5,944 nt of DNA. Source: Candidatus Eiseniibacteriota bacterium (lineage in GTDB: Bacteria > Eisenbacteria > RBG-16-71-46 > CAIMUX01). The stretch covers positions 1 through 5,944 of the forward strand of contig JAGQHR010000235.1 of the NCBI GenBank assembly GCA_020431745.1. The letters are read 5' to 3'. Positions 1 through 5,455 of this stretch are shown here, piece by piece (the stretch's first letter is position 1; each line of letters opens with the position of its first letter). The position numbers and the translations under genes were made by a program. Below the pieces are notes generated by a model, which worked only from the letters and a program-made list of their open reading frames with translations, ran no database searches and had not been told where the DNA came from.

Positions 1-811
1 AGAGATCGGGGAAGGGAACGTCGTACTTTTCTTCCAGCTCCCAAAGCTCGTCTCCGGGCATCGCCCGGAGCGCGGTGCGTCGTTCTTGCGGGAGTACCTC
101 GTGGAGGTTCGGATTGTGCAGCGCGGTGCCGGGGTTGATGCGCGGGAGCTTCATCACGCCGCACATCTCGACGCGATCGCGGGCGGGATCGTGTCGCAGG
201 AGAACCCGATCGTTGCTCGTGAAGTCGGCGTGCCGACTGAGCAGATGCAGCGCCAGGGTCGACTTGCCTCCGCCGGACGATGCGGCGATGACCAGACCCT
301 CGCCGCCCAGCACGACGCCGGCGGCGTGACAGAGCTTCCAGCCTTCGGCCATCTTCGCATTGAGATAGTCGAAGTTGATGAAGTTCACGATCTGATTCGC
401 GTTGGCGAGCGCCGGTCCCAGTGCCACGCGCGTCGGGCCGCCGATGAGGAAGTGCATTCCGGTGCGGATCTTCTTGACCACGCGTCCGCCCAGGACGTCG
501 CAATGAGCTTCTTTGCGACCCTTCTTGCCGGGATCACGCGCCCAGTCTTGGAAGGGAAGGGGATAGTGGGGCGAAGCGCACTCGATCGCGAAGAGATGCC
601 GCCCGAAGCCGCCGTCGGTGGGCTCTCCGCTCGACCGCTCTGTTTGAGGGCCGAACGGTTGGAAGTAACGGTCCAGAAGATCCAACAGCTCCTGTGAGTT
701 CGAATGGATCGTCGCCTGGTAGCTTCCGAGGCGGAGGCGGAGGACGTGACGCTCGCGCATCCGTCCCAGCGCATCCTCGACGAGAGCGGTCAGAGTCACC
801 GCGGCGATCAT
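1..811 (-). CDS. HprK-related P-loop kinase (HprK-related kinase B-like), 3' end outside window
   Basis: Reading minus-strand codons from 811 gives 270 residues with no stop before the window edge, so the C-terminus is missing. A P-loop at residues 177-185 (ASSGGGKST, Lys183) follows a beta-strand of the form GLVIA, as in HPr kinase/phosphorylase. Downstream, FTSNDRVLL (Asp201) resembles the acidic DDRV motif of HprK, and a conserved-looking PRINPGTALHNPNL segment lies at about 224-237. Residues 1-150 form an N-terminal region (LGPALANANQIVNF at 131-144) that I do not recognise outside this family. The ATG at 811-809 overlaps the TGA of the ATP-grasp gene as ATGA, with a purine-rich GGGAGTGGGA just upstream, which fixes the start and suggests translational coupling. 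By homology it should transfer phosphate from ATP to a protein Ser or a small molecule in the cytosol. The substrate is unknown, and no HPr gene is visible. Sure of the kinase fold; subfamily B is a good guess from context. Confidence 0.87.
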   Translation of the reverse strand, partial: MIAAVTLTALVEDALGRMRERHVLRLRLGSYQATIHSNSQELLDLLDRYFQPFGPQTERSSGEPTDGGFGRHLFAIECASPHYPLPFQDWARDPGKKGRKEAHCDVLGGRVVKKIRTGMHFLIGGPTRVALGPALANANQIVNFINFDYLNAKMAEGWKLCHAAGVVLGGEGLVIAASSGGGKSTLALHLLSRHADFTSNDRVLLRHDPARDRVEMCGVMKLPRINPGTALHNPNLHEVLPQERRTALRAMPGDELWELEEKYDVPFPDL

Positions 812-1716
812 CGTCCCACTCCCACTTTCGCGCTCCGGATCCGCTCCTCGACGTGGGCCGCGACGCGGGCCGGGGCGTCGATGCCGAGGCCGTCGTGCAG
901 TCCGCGGAACCCTCCGAAGGCGGAGACCTCGAAGAGGATCGGACCTCGAGTGGTCTCGACCACGTCCACGCTCGTGAACTCCAGCCCGAACAGATCCCGG
1001 GCTCGCCGGGAGACCGCGACGGTCGCATCGGTGGGGTCGTGCGCCTCGTACCGTCCGCCGGCGGCGATCGTGGTGTTCCAGGAAGATTCGTGTCCGACAC
1101 GGGCGTAGGTTCCCAGGTAGGAATCCCCGAGAAAGACGACGCCGAGGTCGCGGTCGGGGAGATCGATCTTCTTCTGTACGTAGAGCACGGAATTGCCGGC
1201 TTCTTGGAAGGCGACGATCCGCGATCGGATCTCGGCCCGACTTCCGGACACGACCTCCATCCCCCGGGCCTTGGTCGAGTAGAGCGGCTTGAGAACCGCT
1301 TCGCCGAACTCGACAGCGGCGTCCACCGCGAGCTCCAGACTCTCGGTGATCCGCGTCGGAGGCAGGGGGAGGCCCGCGGCGGCCAGGGAAATCGTGCAGG
1401 CGGCCCGGTCGAGCAGCCGCAAGACTCGCTCGGGCGAGCTCATGACGAGCACGCCCTTCGCTTCCGCGACGCGCAGCAGCTCCAGCCGGTCGAGGAGGTC
1501 GGGGCCGTAGTGCGGGCCCGCTTTCTTGATGAAGATCGCGTCGAGCGTGGTCAGGTCGAGCTGATCGGTATGAACGCGTCCGTCCTCGGTATCGAGGGCG
1601 ACCTTGCTCAGATCGACGACGTGGCGCTCCCCGAAGCGGGCGGCGAAGGCGTCGGCCAGGGCTTCGGAAGACCAGCTGCCGGGCACTCCCACGACCGCGG
1701 TGCGGTATGGCGTCAT
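808..1716 (-). CDS. RimK-like ATP-grasp enzyme, GAK-system type
   Basis: 302 residues, close to RimK/glutathione-synthetase length. Residues 1-100 form an N-terminal alpha/beta domain (TAVVGVPGSW near the start; FIKKAGPHYGPDLLDRLELL at 62-81). The ATP-grasp fold follows: AVLKPLYSTKARGM at 140-153 (Lys143, nucleotide contact and Gly-rich loop), YVQKKIDLPDRDLGVVF at 179-195, SSWNTTIAAGG at 211-221, and the metal-site segment with Asp251 and Glu263 in FEVSAFGGFRG (262-272). RimK normally has Asn two residues after that Glu; here it is Ser265. ATP-grasp enzymes activate a carboxylate as acyl-phosphate and ligate it to an amine or other nucleophile; the substrates here are unknown. ATG at 1716 has GGGGGAG (1728-1722) five bases upstream. 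The gene follows the PhoU-kinase gene after 51 nt, and its stop overlaps the HprK-like start. Fold certain; assignment to the GAK family rests on neighbours and the FGGFRG ending. Confidence 0.92.
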   Translation of the reverse strand: MTPYRTAVVGVPGSWSSEALADAFAARFGERHVVDLSKVALDTEDGRVHTDQLDLTTLDAIFIKKAGPHYGPDLLDRLELLRVAEAKGVLVMSSPERVLRLLDRAACTISLAAAGLPLPPTRITESLELAVDAAVEFGEAVLKPLYSTKARGMEVVSGSRAEIRSRIVAFQEAGNSVLYVQKKIDLPDRDLGVVFLGDSYLGTYARVGHESSWNTTIAAGGRYEAHDPTDATVAVSRRARDLFGLEFTSVDVVETTRGPILFEVSAFGGFRGLHDGLGIDAPARVAAHVEERIRSAKVGVGR

Positions 1717-1737
1717 GCGATCTCCCCCTCGACGCGA

Positions 1738-1754
1738 GGCCCCGGCGCGGGACC
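1738..1754 (-). other. Intercistronic hairpin between PhoU-kinase and ATP-grasp genes
   Basis: In the transcript, GGUCCCG can pair with CGGGGCC across a three-base CGC loop: seven pairs, one of them G-U. It begins 13 nt after the TGA at 1770-1768 and ends 9 nt before the GGGGGAG Shine-Dalgarno of the next gene. No U-run follows, so it is not a typical factor-independent terminator. It may protect a 3' end, tune expression of the downstream genes, or be a chance product of GC-rich sequence. Confidence 0.3.
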
Positions 1755-1767
1755 GCTACGCCATCAC

Positions 1768-3411
1768 TCAGTCCAGCAGGACTTCCTTGGGAACGCGGAA
1801 GCGCTCCAACTGGCTGCGGTCCCATCCATCCAAGAGCTGCACCAGATACCGGGCCCGTAGGAACATGTTGCGGGCGAAGCGGGGGTCGAGCACGAACCGC
1901 GTCGAAGTCGCGAAGCTCCGGGCCAGGCCGAGGGCCAAGCGCACGGCGAAGGTGGTGTCCCCGGACCGTTCTGCGAAGTCGCAGGCGAAGTCGTAGAAGT
2001 AGAGGATCACCTCGTGGATCCGCTTGCGGATCGGGGCTTCGAACACCGGAAGGCGATGGTTGGAGACCAGAAAGACCGAAACGTCCTGCACGTAGTCCAT
2101 CTCCCGCGACCGGTGGAGATCGATGAAGTGCACTTCCCCCGTTTGTCGATTGTAGATCACGTTGTCGAGATTGAAGTCTCCGTGGATGTAGACCCGGAAC
2201 GGCGCTTGGAGGATGTGATCGAGATCCTCCACCCGGGCGAGCGCGTCCTGGAAGGACGGGATCGAGAGGGCGCCGATGCCGGACGCCGGAGTGTCGAACT
2301 CCGGGTGCAGGGCGTAGATCTCGCCCAGGCGCTGACGGATCTGACTCACGAAACCCGCGGAGACAGGCTGGTCCTTGCGCGTGCTCGTCCAGACCTCCCG
2401 CAGAGTGCTGCAGACCGACTGCATCCCGGTCCGGATCTCGTCGGGGTCACCCTGCATGATCAGATCTTCCAGGCTCTTACCCGGCAGATACTCGAAGAGG
2501 ATCGAGCCGTGGTCTCCGTGATCGTGGAAGGAGTAGACCTCCGGGACCAATCCCGGCTTGATGCTCTTCCACCGCGCGATGCTCTCACGCTCGTCGACCA
2601 GCTTGTGGAGAGTGCCGTCCTTGAAGATTGCGGACTTGCTCTGGGTCTCGCCCGGCGCGCTGCGCACGCGATCGACCCGGCTGCCCGAGCGCGTCTCCTT
2701 CATCGCCTCCAGTCTGACTCCGCCGATGGACGAGCCGAGCGAGGATTCCTCCAGACTGTGTCCCAGCGCCTGATACTGATCGACCTTGATCCGCTCGCCG
2801 AGGAAGGCGGAGAGCACCGCTTCTCCGATGTTGAGGAGCGAGTCCCCCATCCGTTCCAGATAGCGGAAGATGAAGAGCGCCGTGACCAGGCTCTGGGCCT
2901 GTGGCTGTCCGCCCTCCAATTGATGGAGGATCTTGTGGAAGACCTCCAGATAGAGCTCGTCGACCCGCGCTTCGATGCGACAGATCCGGAGGGCACGCCG
3001 CACGTCACGCTCGAAGAGGGCGGGCTCGATCAGCTCCAGCCCTTCCCGCAGCTCGGCGAAGAAGGGGGCTGTCTCGGCGGGGCGCAGGACGTCCGGTTCC
3101 TGCAGATACCGTGACTGCGAGACGACATTTTCGCAAAAGTCGGCGATCCGTTCCAGATTGACCGCCACCACGTCGATCGCTTTGAGCAGGTCGACGGTGG
3201 GGCGGTTGTCCCGTGCGATCTCCGAGGCGATCTGGAAACACTTGCGCTGGATGACCGTCTTCAGGTTGTCGATGTAGTCGTCTTTGGCACGCACGCGCGC
3301 GCTCGCCGATCCGGAGGGGCGATCCAAGAGCTGCTCGGTCTCGATCAGCTGCTTCCGCACCTCCAGGATGAGGAAGCGCAGATTGGCATCGATCCCTTCC
3401 TGGATCAGCAT
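1768..3411 (-). CDS. PhoU-like domain fused to APH/choline-kinase-family phosphotransferase
   Basis: 547 residues from the ATG. Residues 1-215 are helical with two PhoU-type repeats: LKAIDVVAVNLERIADFCENV at 76-96 and FRYLERMGDSLLNIGEAV at 182-199. Their E-R-I/M-A/G-D cores match the PhoU metal-binding repeat. After a linker rich in Ser, Arg and Gly (about 221-262), an APH-type kinase domain occupies 263-547: LHKLVDERES (candidate ATP lysine Lys270), hinge ILFEYLPGKSLEDL (304-317), catalytic loop YIHGDFNLDNVIY (408-420; His410, Asp412, Asn417) and metal-binding FIDLHRS (429-435, Asp431). Helices close the C-lobe. PhoU proteins regulate phosphate uptake; APH-fold kinases phosphorylate small molecules, occasionally proteins. 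A cytosolic kinase controlled by its PhoU part is an inference. Start choice: a GTG at 3417 overlaps the upstream stop, but the ATG at 3411 has GAGGA nine bases upstream and is preferred; the products differ by two residues. It is not an antibiotic-resistance call: the family is broad and the neighbours argue otherwise. Confidence 0.9.
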   Translation of the reverse strand: MLIQEGIDANLRFLILEVRKQLIETEQLLDRPSGSASARVRAKDDYIDNLKTVIQRKCFQIASEIARDNRPTVDLLKAIDVVAVNLERIADFCENVVSQSRYLQEPDVLRPAETAPFFAELREGLELIEPALFERDVRRALRICRIEARVDELYLEVFHKILHQLEGGQPQAQSLVTALFIFRYLERMGDSLLNIGEAVLSAFLGERIKVDQYQALGHSLEESSLGSSIGGVRLEAMKETRSGSRVDRVRSAPGETQSKSAIFKDGTLHKLVDERESIARWKSIKPGLVPEVYSFHDHGDHGSILFEYLPGKSLEDLIMQGDPDEIRTGMQSVCSTLREVWTSTRKDQPVSAGFVSQIRQRLGEIYALHPEFDTPASGIGALSIPSFQDALARVEDLDHILQAPFRVYIHGDFNLDNVIYNRQTGEVHFIDLHRSREMDYVQDVSVFLVSNHRLPVFEAPIRKRIHEVILYFYDFACDFAERSGDTTFAVRLALGLARSFATSTRFVLDPRFARNMFLRARYLVQLLDGWDRSQLERFRVPKEVLLD

Positions 3412-3413
3412 GC

Positions 3414-3695
3414 TCACTCGTCCTCGGTCGTGATGGAAAGACGGTCCCCGTCCAAGGTTGCCGGTTGCTCCTCACTCCAGTCGAGGCGGATCGTCATCTT
3501 GACCCGGTCCCGCTTGCGGGAAGCTTCGATTTGGAACCGCACCAATCCGCCGGGTCGCAGGACGATCTCGCCGCGCTTGTCCGTCACGTTGAAGGTGCCT
3601 TGGGCGAAGCCATCGGTCAGCGCCTTCAGATAGTCCGCGATGGACTGGCTGTCCTGGAGCGACTCGTGGAAGAATTCGCGTTCGTCTTTTGCCAT
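3414..3695 (-). CDS. Amphi-Trp domain protein B
   Basis: 93 residues. A short helical lead (SQSIADYLKALTDGFAQG, about 16-33) precedes alternating polar/hydrophobic strands: TFNVTDKRGEIVLRPGG, then LVRFQIEASRKRDRVKMTIRLDW, ending at Trp73. This is the pattern of the amphi-Trp domain, a small beta-rich domain named for its amphipathic strands and closing Trp. A 20-residue acidic, polar tail follows. No signal peptide, membrane helix or catalytic motif is visible, so it is probably a cytosolic binding partner or substrate; function unknown. It is clearly paralogous to the 103-residue protein encoded just upstream: both share E-A-S/K-A-S then RK-rich, then strand-W. ATG at 3695 has AAGGAG (3705-3700) four bases away. 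Its stop lies against the start of the PhoU-kinase gene, implying coupled synthesis. Confidence 0.85.
   Translation of the reverse strand: MAKDEREFFHESLQDSQSIADYLKALTDGFAQGTFNVTDKRGEIVLRPGGLVRFQIEASRKRDRVKMTIRLDWSEEQPATLDGDRLSITTEDE
3421..3425 (-). promoter_or_regulatory. Shine-Dalgarno site deciding the PhoU-kinase start
   Basis: GAGGA sits inside the last codons of amphi-Trp gene B. It lies nine bases before the ATG at 3411 and only three before the GTG at 3417. The longer spacing is in the usual range and the shorter one is not, which favours ATG as the initiation codon even though GTG would give the familiar four-base GTGA overlap. Confidence 0.55.
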
Positions 3696-3728
3696 GATGC
3701 TCCTTCCGGTGCCCCCGCCGGGAGAAGG

Positions 3729-4040
3729 TCACTCCGCGCTGATGTGGAGATCCGACTTGGCCGGCATCCGCCATTCGATTTCGAAGGAGATGCGTTCCTT
3801 GTTCTTCTTCCGCGATGCTTTGACCGCGAGCTCGATCGACTCCTGCGGACGCAGGTGCAGCTCGGTGTCACCGCGGGTGATGGTGATGGCGCCGTTCCGC
3901 ATGCCGTTCACGATCGCTTCGAAATAGGAAACCGCTTCCTCCAACGGAAGGAAGCTCTCGTACTTGACCTCCGCCTTGCCGTTCTCCCCGTCGTGCTCGA
4001 GATCGCTCATGGCCTCGTCGGTCGTTTCCAGCTCGTCCAT
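3729..4040 (-). CDS. Amphi-Trp domain protein A
   Basis: 103 residues. A strongly acidic N-terminal tail (about 1-24, rich in Asp and Glu) is followed by an amphi-Trp domain: VKYESFLPLEEAVSYFEAIV (25-44), the turn NGMRNGAITI, strand DTELHLRP (58-65), SIELAVKASRKKNK (68-81), and strand ERISFEIEW ending at Trp90. The KYES lead, LRP strand and terminal Trp match the amphi-Trp family better than the downstream paralogue does. No catalytic residues or export signal are seen. In families of this kind two amphi-Trp genes often sit next to each other, and a heterodimer is possible; this is inference. The ATG at 4040 has GAGGAG (4054-4049) eight bases upstream. A second ATG at 4045 is out of frame. 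The gene starts 26 nt after the metallophosphatase stop and ends 33 nt before gene B. Confidence 0.88.
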   Translation of the reverse strand: MDELETTDEAMSDLEHDGENGKAEVKYESFLPLEEAVSYFEAIVNGMRNGAITITRGDTELHLRPQESIELAVKASRKKNKERISFEIEWRMPAKSDLHISAE

Positions 4041-4066
4041 GTCATGTTCTCCTCATTCGTAGCAGT

Positions 4067-5443
4067 TCAGGTCTGAATCACCATGTGAAGATTACGCGAA
4101 GACGTGAAGACCTTCGCGTAGGGGTAGTCGACGCTGAGCGCGATCATCTGTCCGTCCGGGCGGATCACCAGGGCCGCCGCTCCCGGCCCTGCCAACCCCT
4201 CGAGCCGCCGCGTGTTGCAGTCGACGGAGGAGTCGCACTCCACATTGAGGATACCGCGTCGCATCGTCAGCCGGGGTCCGCGCAGCAAGTTCTTGTGACC
4301 ATGGACGATGGCGTAGATCCCCGAGCGATGCATGAGCTCGGTGCCGCCTTCGGTCAACGGAAGGTCGGCGTCCCGGTACTTGGTCCGGAAGGCGTTTCCC
4401 ACGGGGCCGTGATAGAGTTCCCAGAGGTCGTCCTCGACCAGCTCCCGGAAGCGATCGTTCAAGCCTTCCACGCCGTGCGAGTGGATGAGGGCGGCGGTCT
4501 CGTCGTCGACGCCGGCATGGATCATCAGGAAGGATCCGGCGCGCCGGGCCAGCCGCATCCGTTCGAAGAACCAGCGGAACTCGCCGTTGGGTTGGAGAAA
4601 GAGACGCTGCGCCAGCTGCGTCGCGACGTAGACCTGACCCAGGGTCATCCCCATCTCCGCCGCGCGCTCGACCAGCTCGACCATCTTTTCGCGGATGCGC
4701 ACGATCTCTCGTTCGATCTTTTGCGGCAGGATCCGGCCGGCGGCCACCGCGGGGAACTCGTCGAACCAGGAATCGGGGGGGAACAGCCGCGCTCGCACCT
4801 CCTCGTCGGTCGGATACTCGATCCGTCCGTTCATCGAGGTCAGGTACTGATCGTAGATCTCGCGGAAGAGCGGGATCGACTTCTTGCCCATCCGGACCCA
4901 GAGGTGGGACGTGCGGGGAGATTTGTCGCCGGCGTAGGCCAGCCCCAGGAGCGCCCGTACGTCGTGGTTGCCGGCGAGAATCTCGACGCGGGCGCCCTTG
5001 TCGATGAGACCGCCGAGGGCGCGCAGCAGACGCAGGTTCTCCGGACCCTTGTCGAAGCAGTCCCCCCCGATCACGAAGGTGGCGGAGCGACCGACTTCAG
5101 TGAGCGTGTACTCGGTGTCGCCGGAGCCGGTGCGTTCGATGCCTCCGGTCGCGACGAGACAGCGGAGGAAGGCCTCGGTGTCCGCATGGACGTCACACAG
5201 GAAGAAGATGTGTTCCGCGGGCCAGACCCAGATCTTGCCTTGCGAGTAGGTCCGCAGATCCTCCCGGGTGATGTCGTAGTCGTCGCCGGACAAGTCCCGG
5301 AGAGCCCGCGTGCCGAACTTGGGCCAGGCCTCGGCGCGGGTCGGGAGGGCGCATTCGCTCCACGGGCCGCCGCGGTATCGGGGGATCGCGCCGTCGTGAC
5401 GTCCGGGGGTCCGGCGAGACTTCGTACGCAACGCGGATGACAT
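4067..5443 (-). CDS. PPP-family metallophosphoesterase
   Basis: 458 residues. After a basic, probably disordered N-terminus (1-25) and a lead-in to about 75, the calcineurin-like metal-site motifs appear in order: FLCDVHAD (81-88; Asp84, His86), GGDCFDKGP (126-134; Asp128, Asp131), LAGNHDVR (156-163; Asn159, His160), MIHAG (307-311; His309) and VHGHKN (380-385; His381, His383). All expected ligands for a two-metal hydrolase are present. The first motif reads CDVHAD rather than the usual GDxHG, and the second has Lys where PPP enzymes usually have Arg. Between GNHD and the next His lie about 148 residues, largely helical and charged (Glu/Arg-rich about 240-262), longer than in diadenosine tetraphosphatase (ApaH)-type enzymes. 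It should hydrolyse a phosphate ester, possibly on a protein; substrate unknown. ATG at 5443 has AAGGA (5453-5449) five bases upstream, and the preceding stop is 12 nt away. Confidence 0.93.
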   Translation of the reverse strand: MSSALRTKSRRTPGRHDGAIPRYRGGPWSECALPTRAEAWPKFGTRALRDLSGDDYDITREDLRTYSQGKIWVWPAEHIFFLCDVHADTEAFLRCLVATGGIERTGSGDTEYTLTEVGRSATFVIGGDCFDKGPENLRLLRALGGLIDKGARVEILAGNHDVRALLGLAYAGDKSPRTSHLWVRMGKKSIPLFREIYDQYLTSMNGRIEYPTDEEVRARLFPPDSWFDEFPAVAAGRILPQKIEREIVRIREKMVELVERAAEMGMTLGQVYVATQLAQRLFLQPNGEFRWFFERMRLARRAGSFLMIHAGVDDETAALIHSHGVEGLNDRFRELVEDDLWELYHGPVGNAFRTKYRDADLPLTEGGTELMHRSGIYAIVHGHKNLLRGPRLTMRRGILNVECDSSVDCNTRRLEGLAGPGAAALVIRPDGQMIALSVDYPYAKVFTSSRNLHMVIQT

Positions 5444-5455
5444 GCCGTTCCTTCC

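Noticed and set aside
385..1100. Minus-strand frames of 129 and 188 codons overlapping the HprK-like gene and the end of the ATP-grasp gene
   Set aside because: Their products are Ser/Arg-rich shadows. The neighbouring frame starting at 811 carries the P-loop and remains open to the window edge.
808..1716. Peptide natural-product (RiPP) maturation ATP-grasp gene
   Set aside because: No leader-peptide gene, transporter or protease is seen, and the amphi-Trp proteins lack precursor-like core regions.
1738..1754. Factor-independent terminator
   Set aside because: The stem lacks a following U-tract, and the next gene begins within 22 nt with its own Shine-Dalgarno.
694..1860. Long plus-strand open frame of 388 codons opposite the ATP-grasp gene and its neighbours
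   Set aside because: It runs antisense to well-supported genes, has a low-complexity Arg/Gly/Asp-rich product with no recognisable domain, and is an expected by-product of high GC.
2014..3114. Plus-strand open frame of 366 codons inside the PhoU-kinase gene
   Set aside because: Its product is rich in Asp, Glu, Leu and Arg with no domain; the opposite strand encodes clear PhoU and APH motifs.
1768..3411. Aminoglycoside-resistance gene, suggested by the APH-type catalytic loop
   Set aside because: The APH fold covers many small-molecule kinases. The PhoU fusion and the cassette context give no support for drug modification.
4085..5440. Long plus-strand open frame of 451 codons opposite the metallophosphatase
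   Set aside because: It mirrors the metallophosphatase frame almost exactly. The minus-strand product has all catalytic motifs in order, while the plus-strand one has none.
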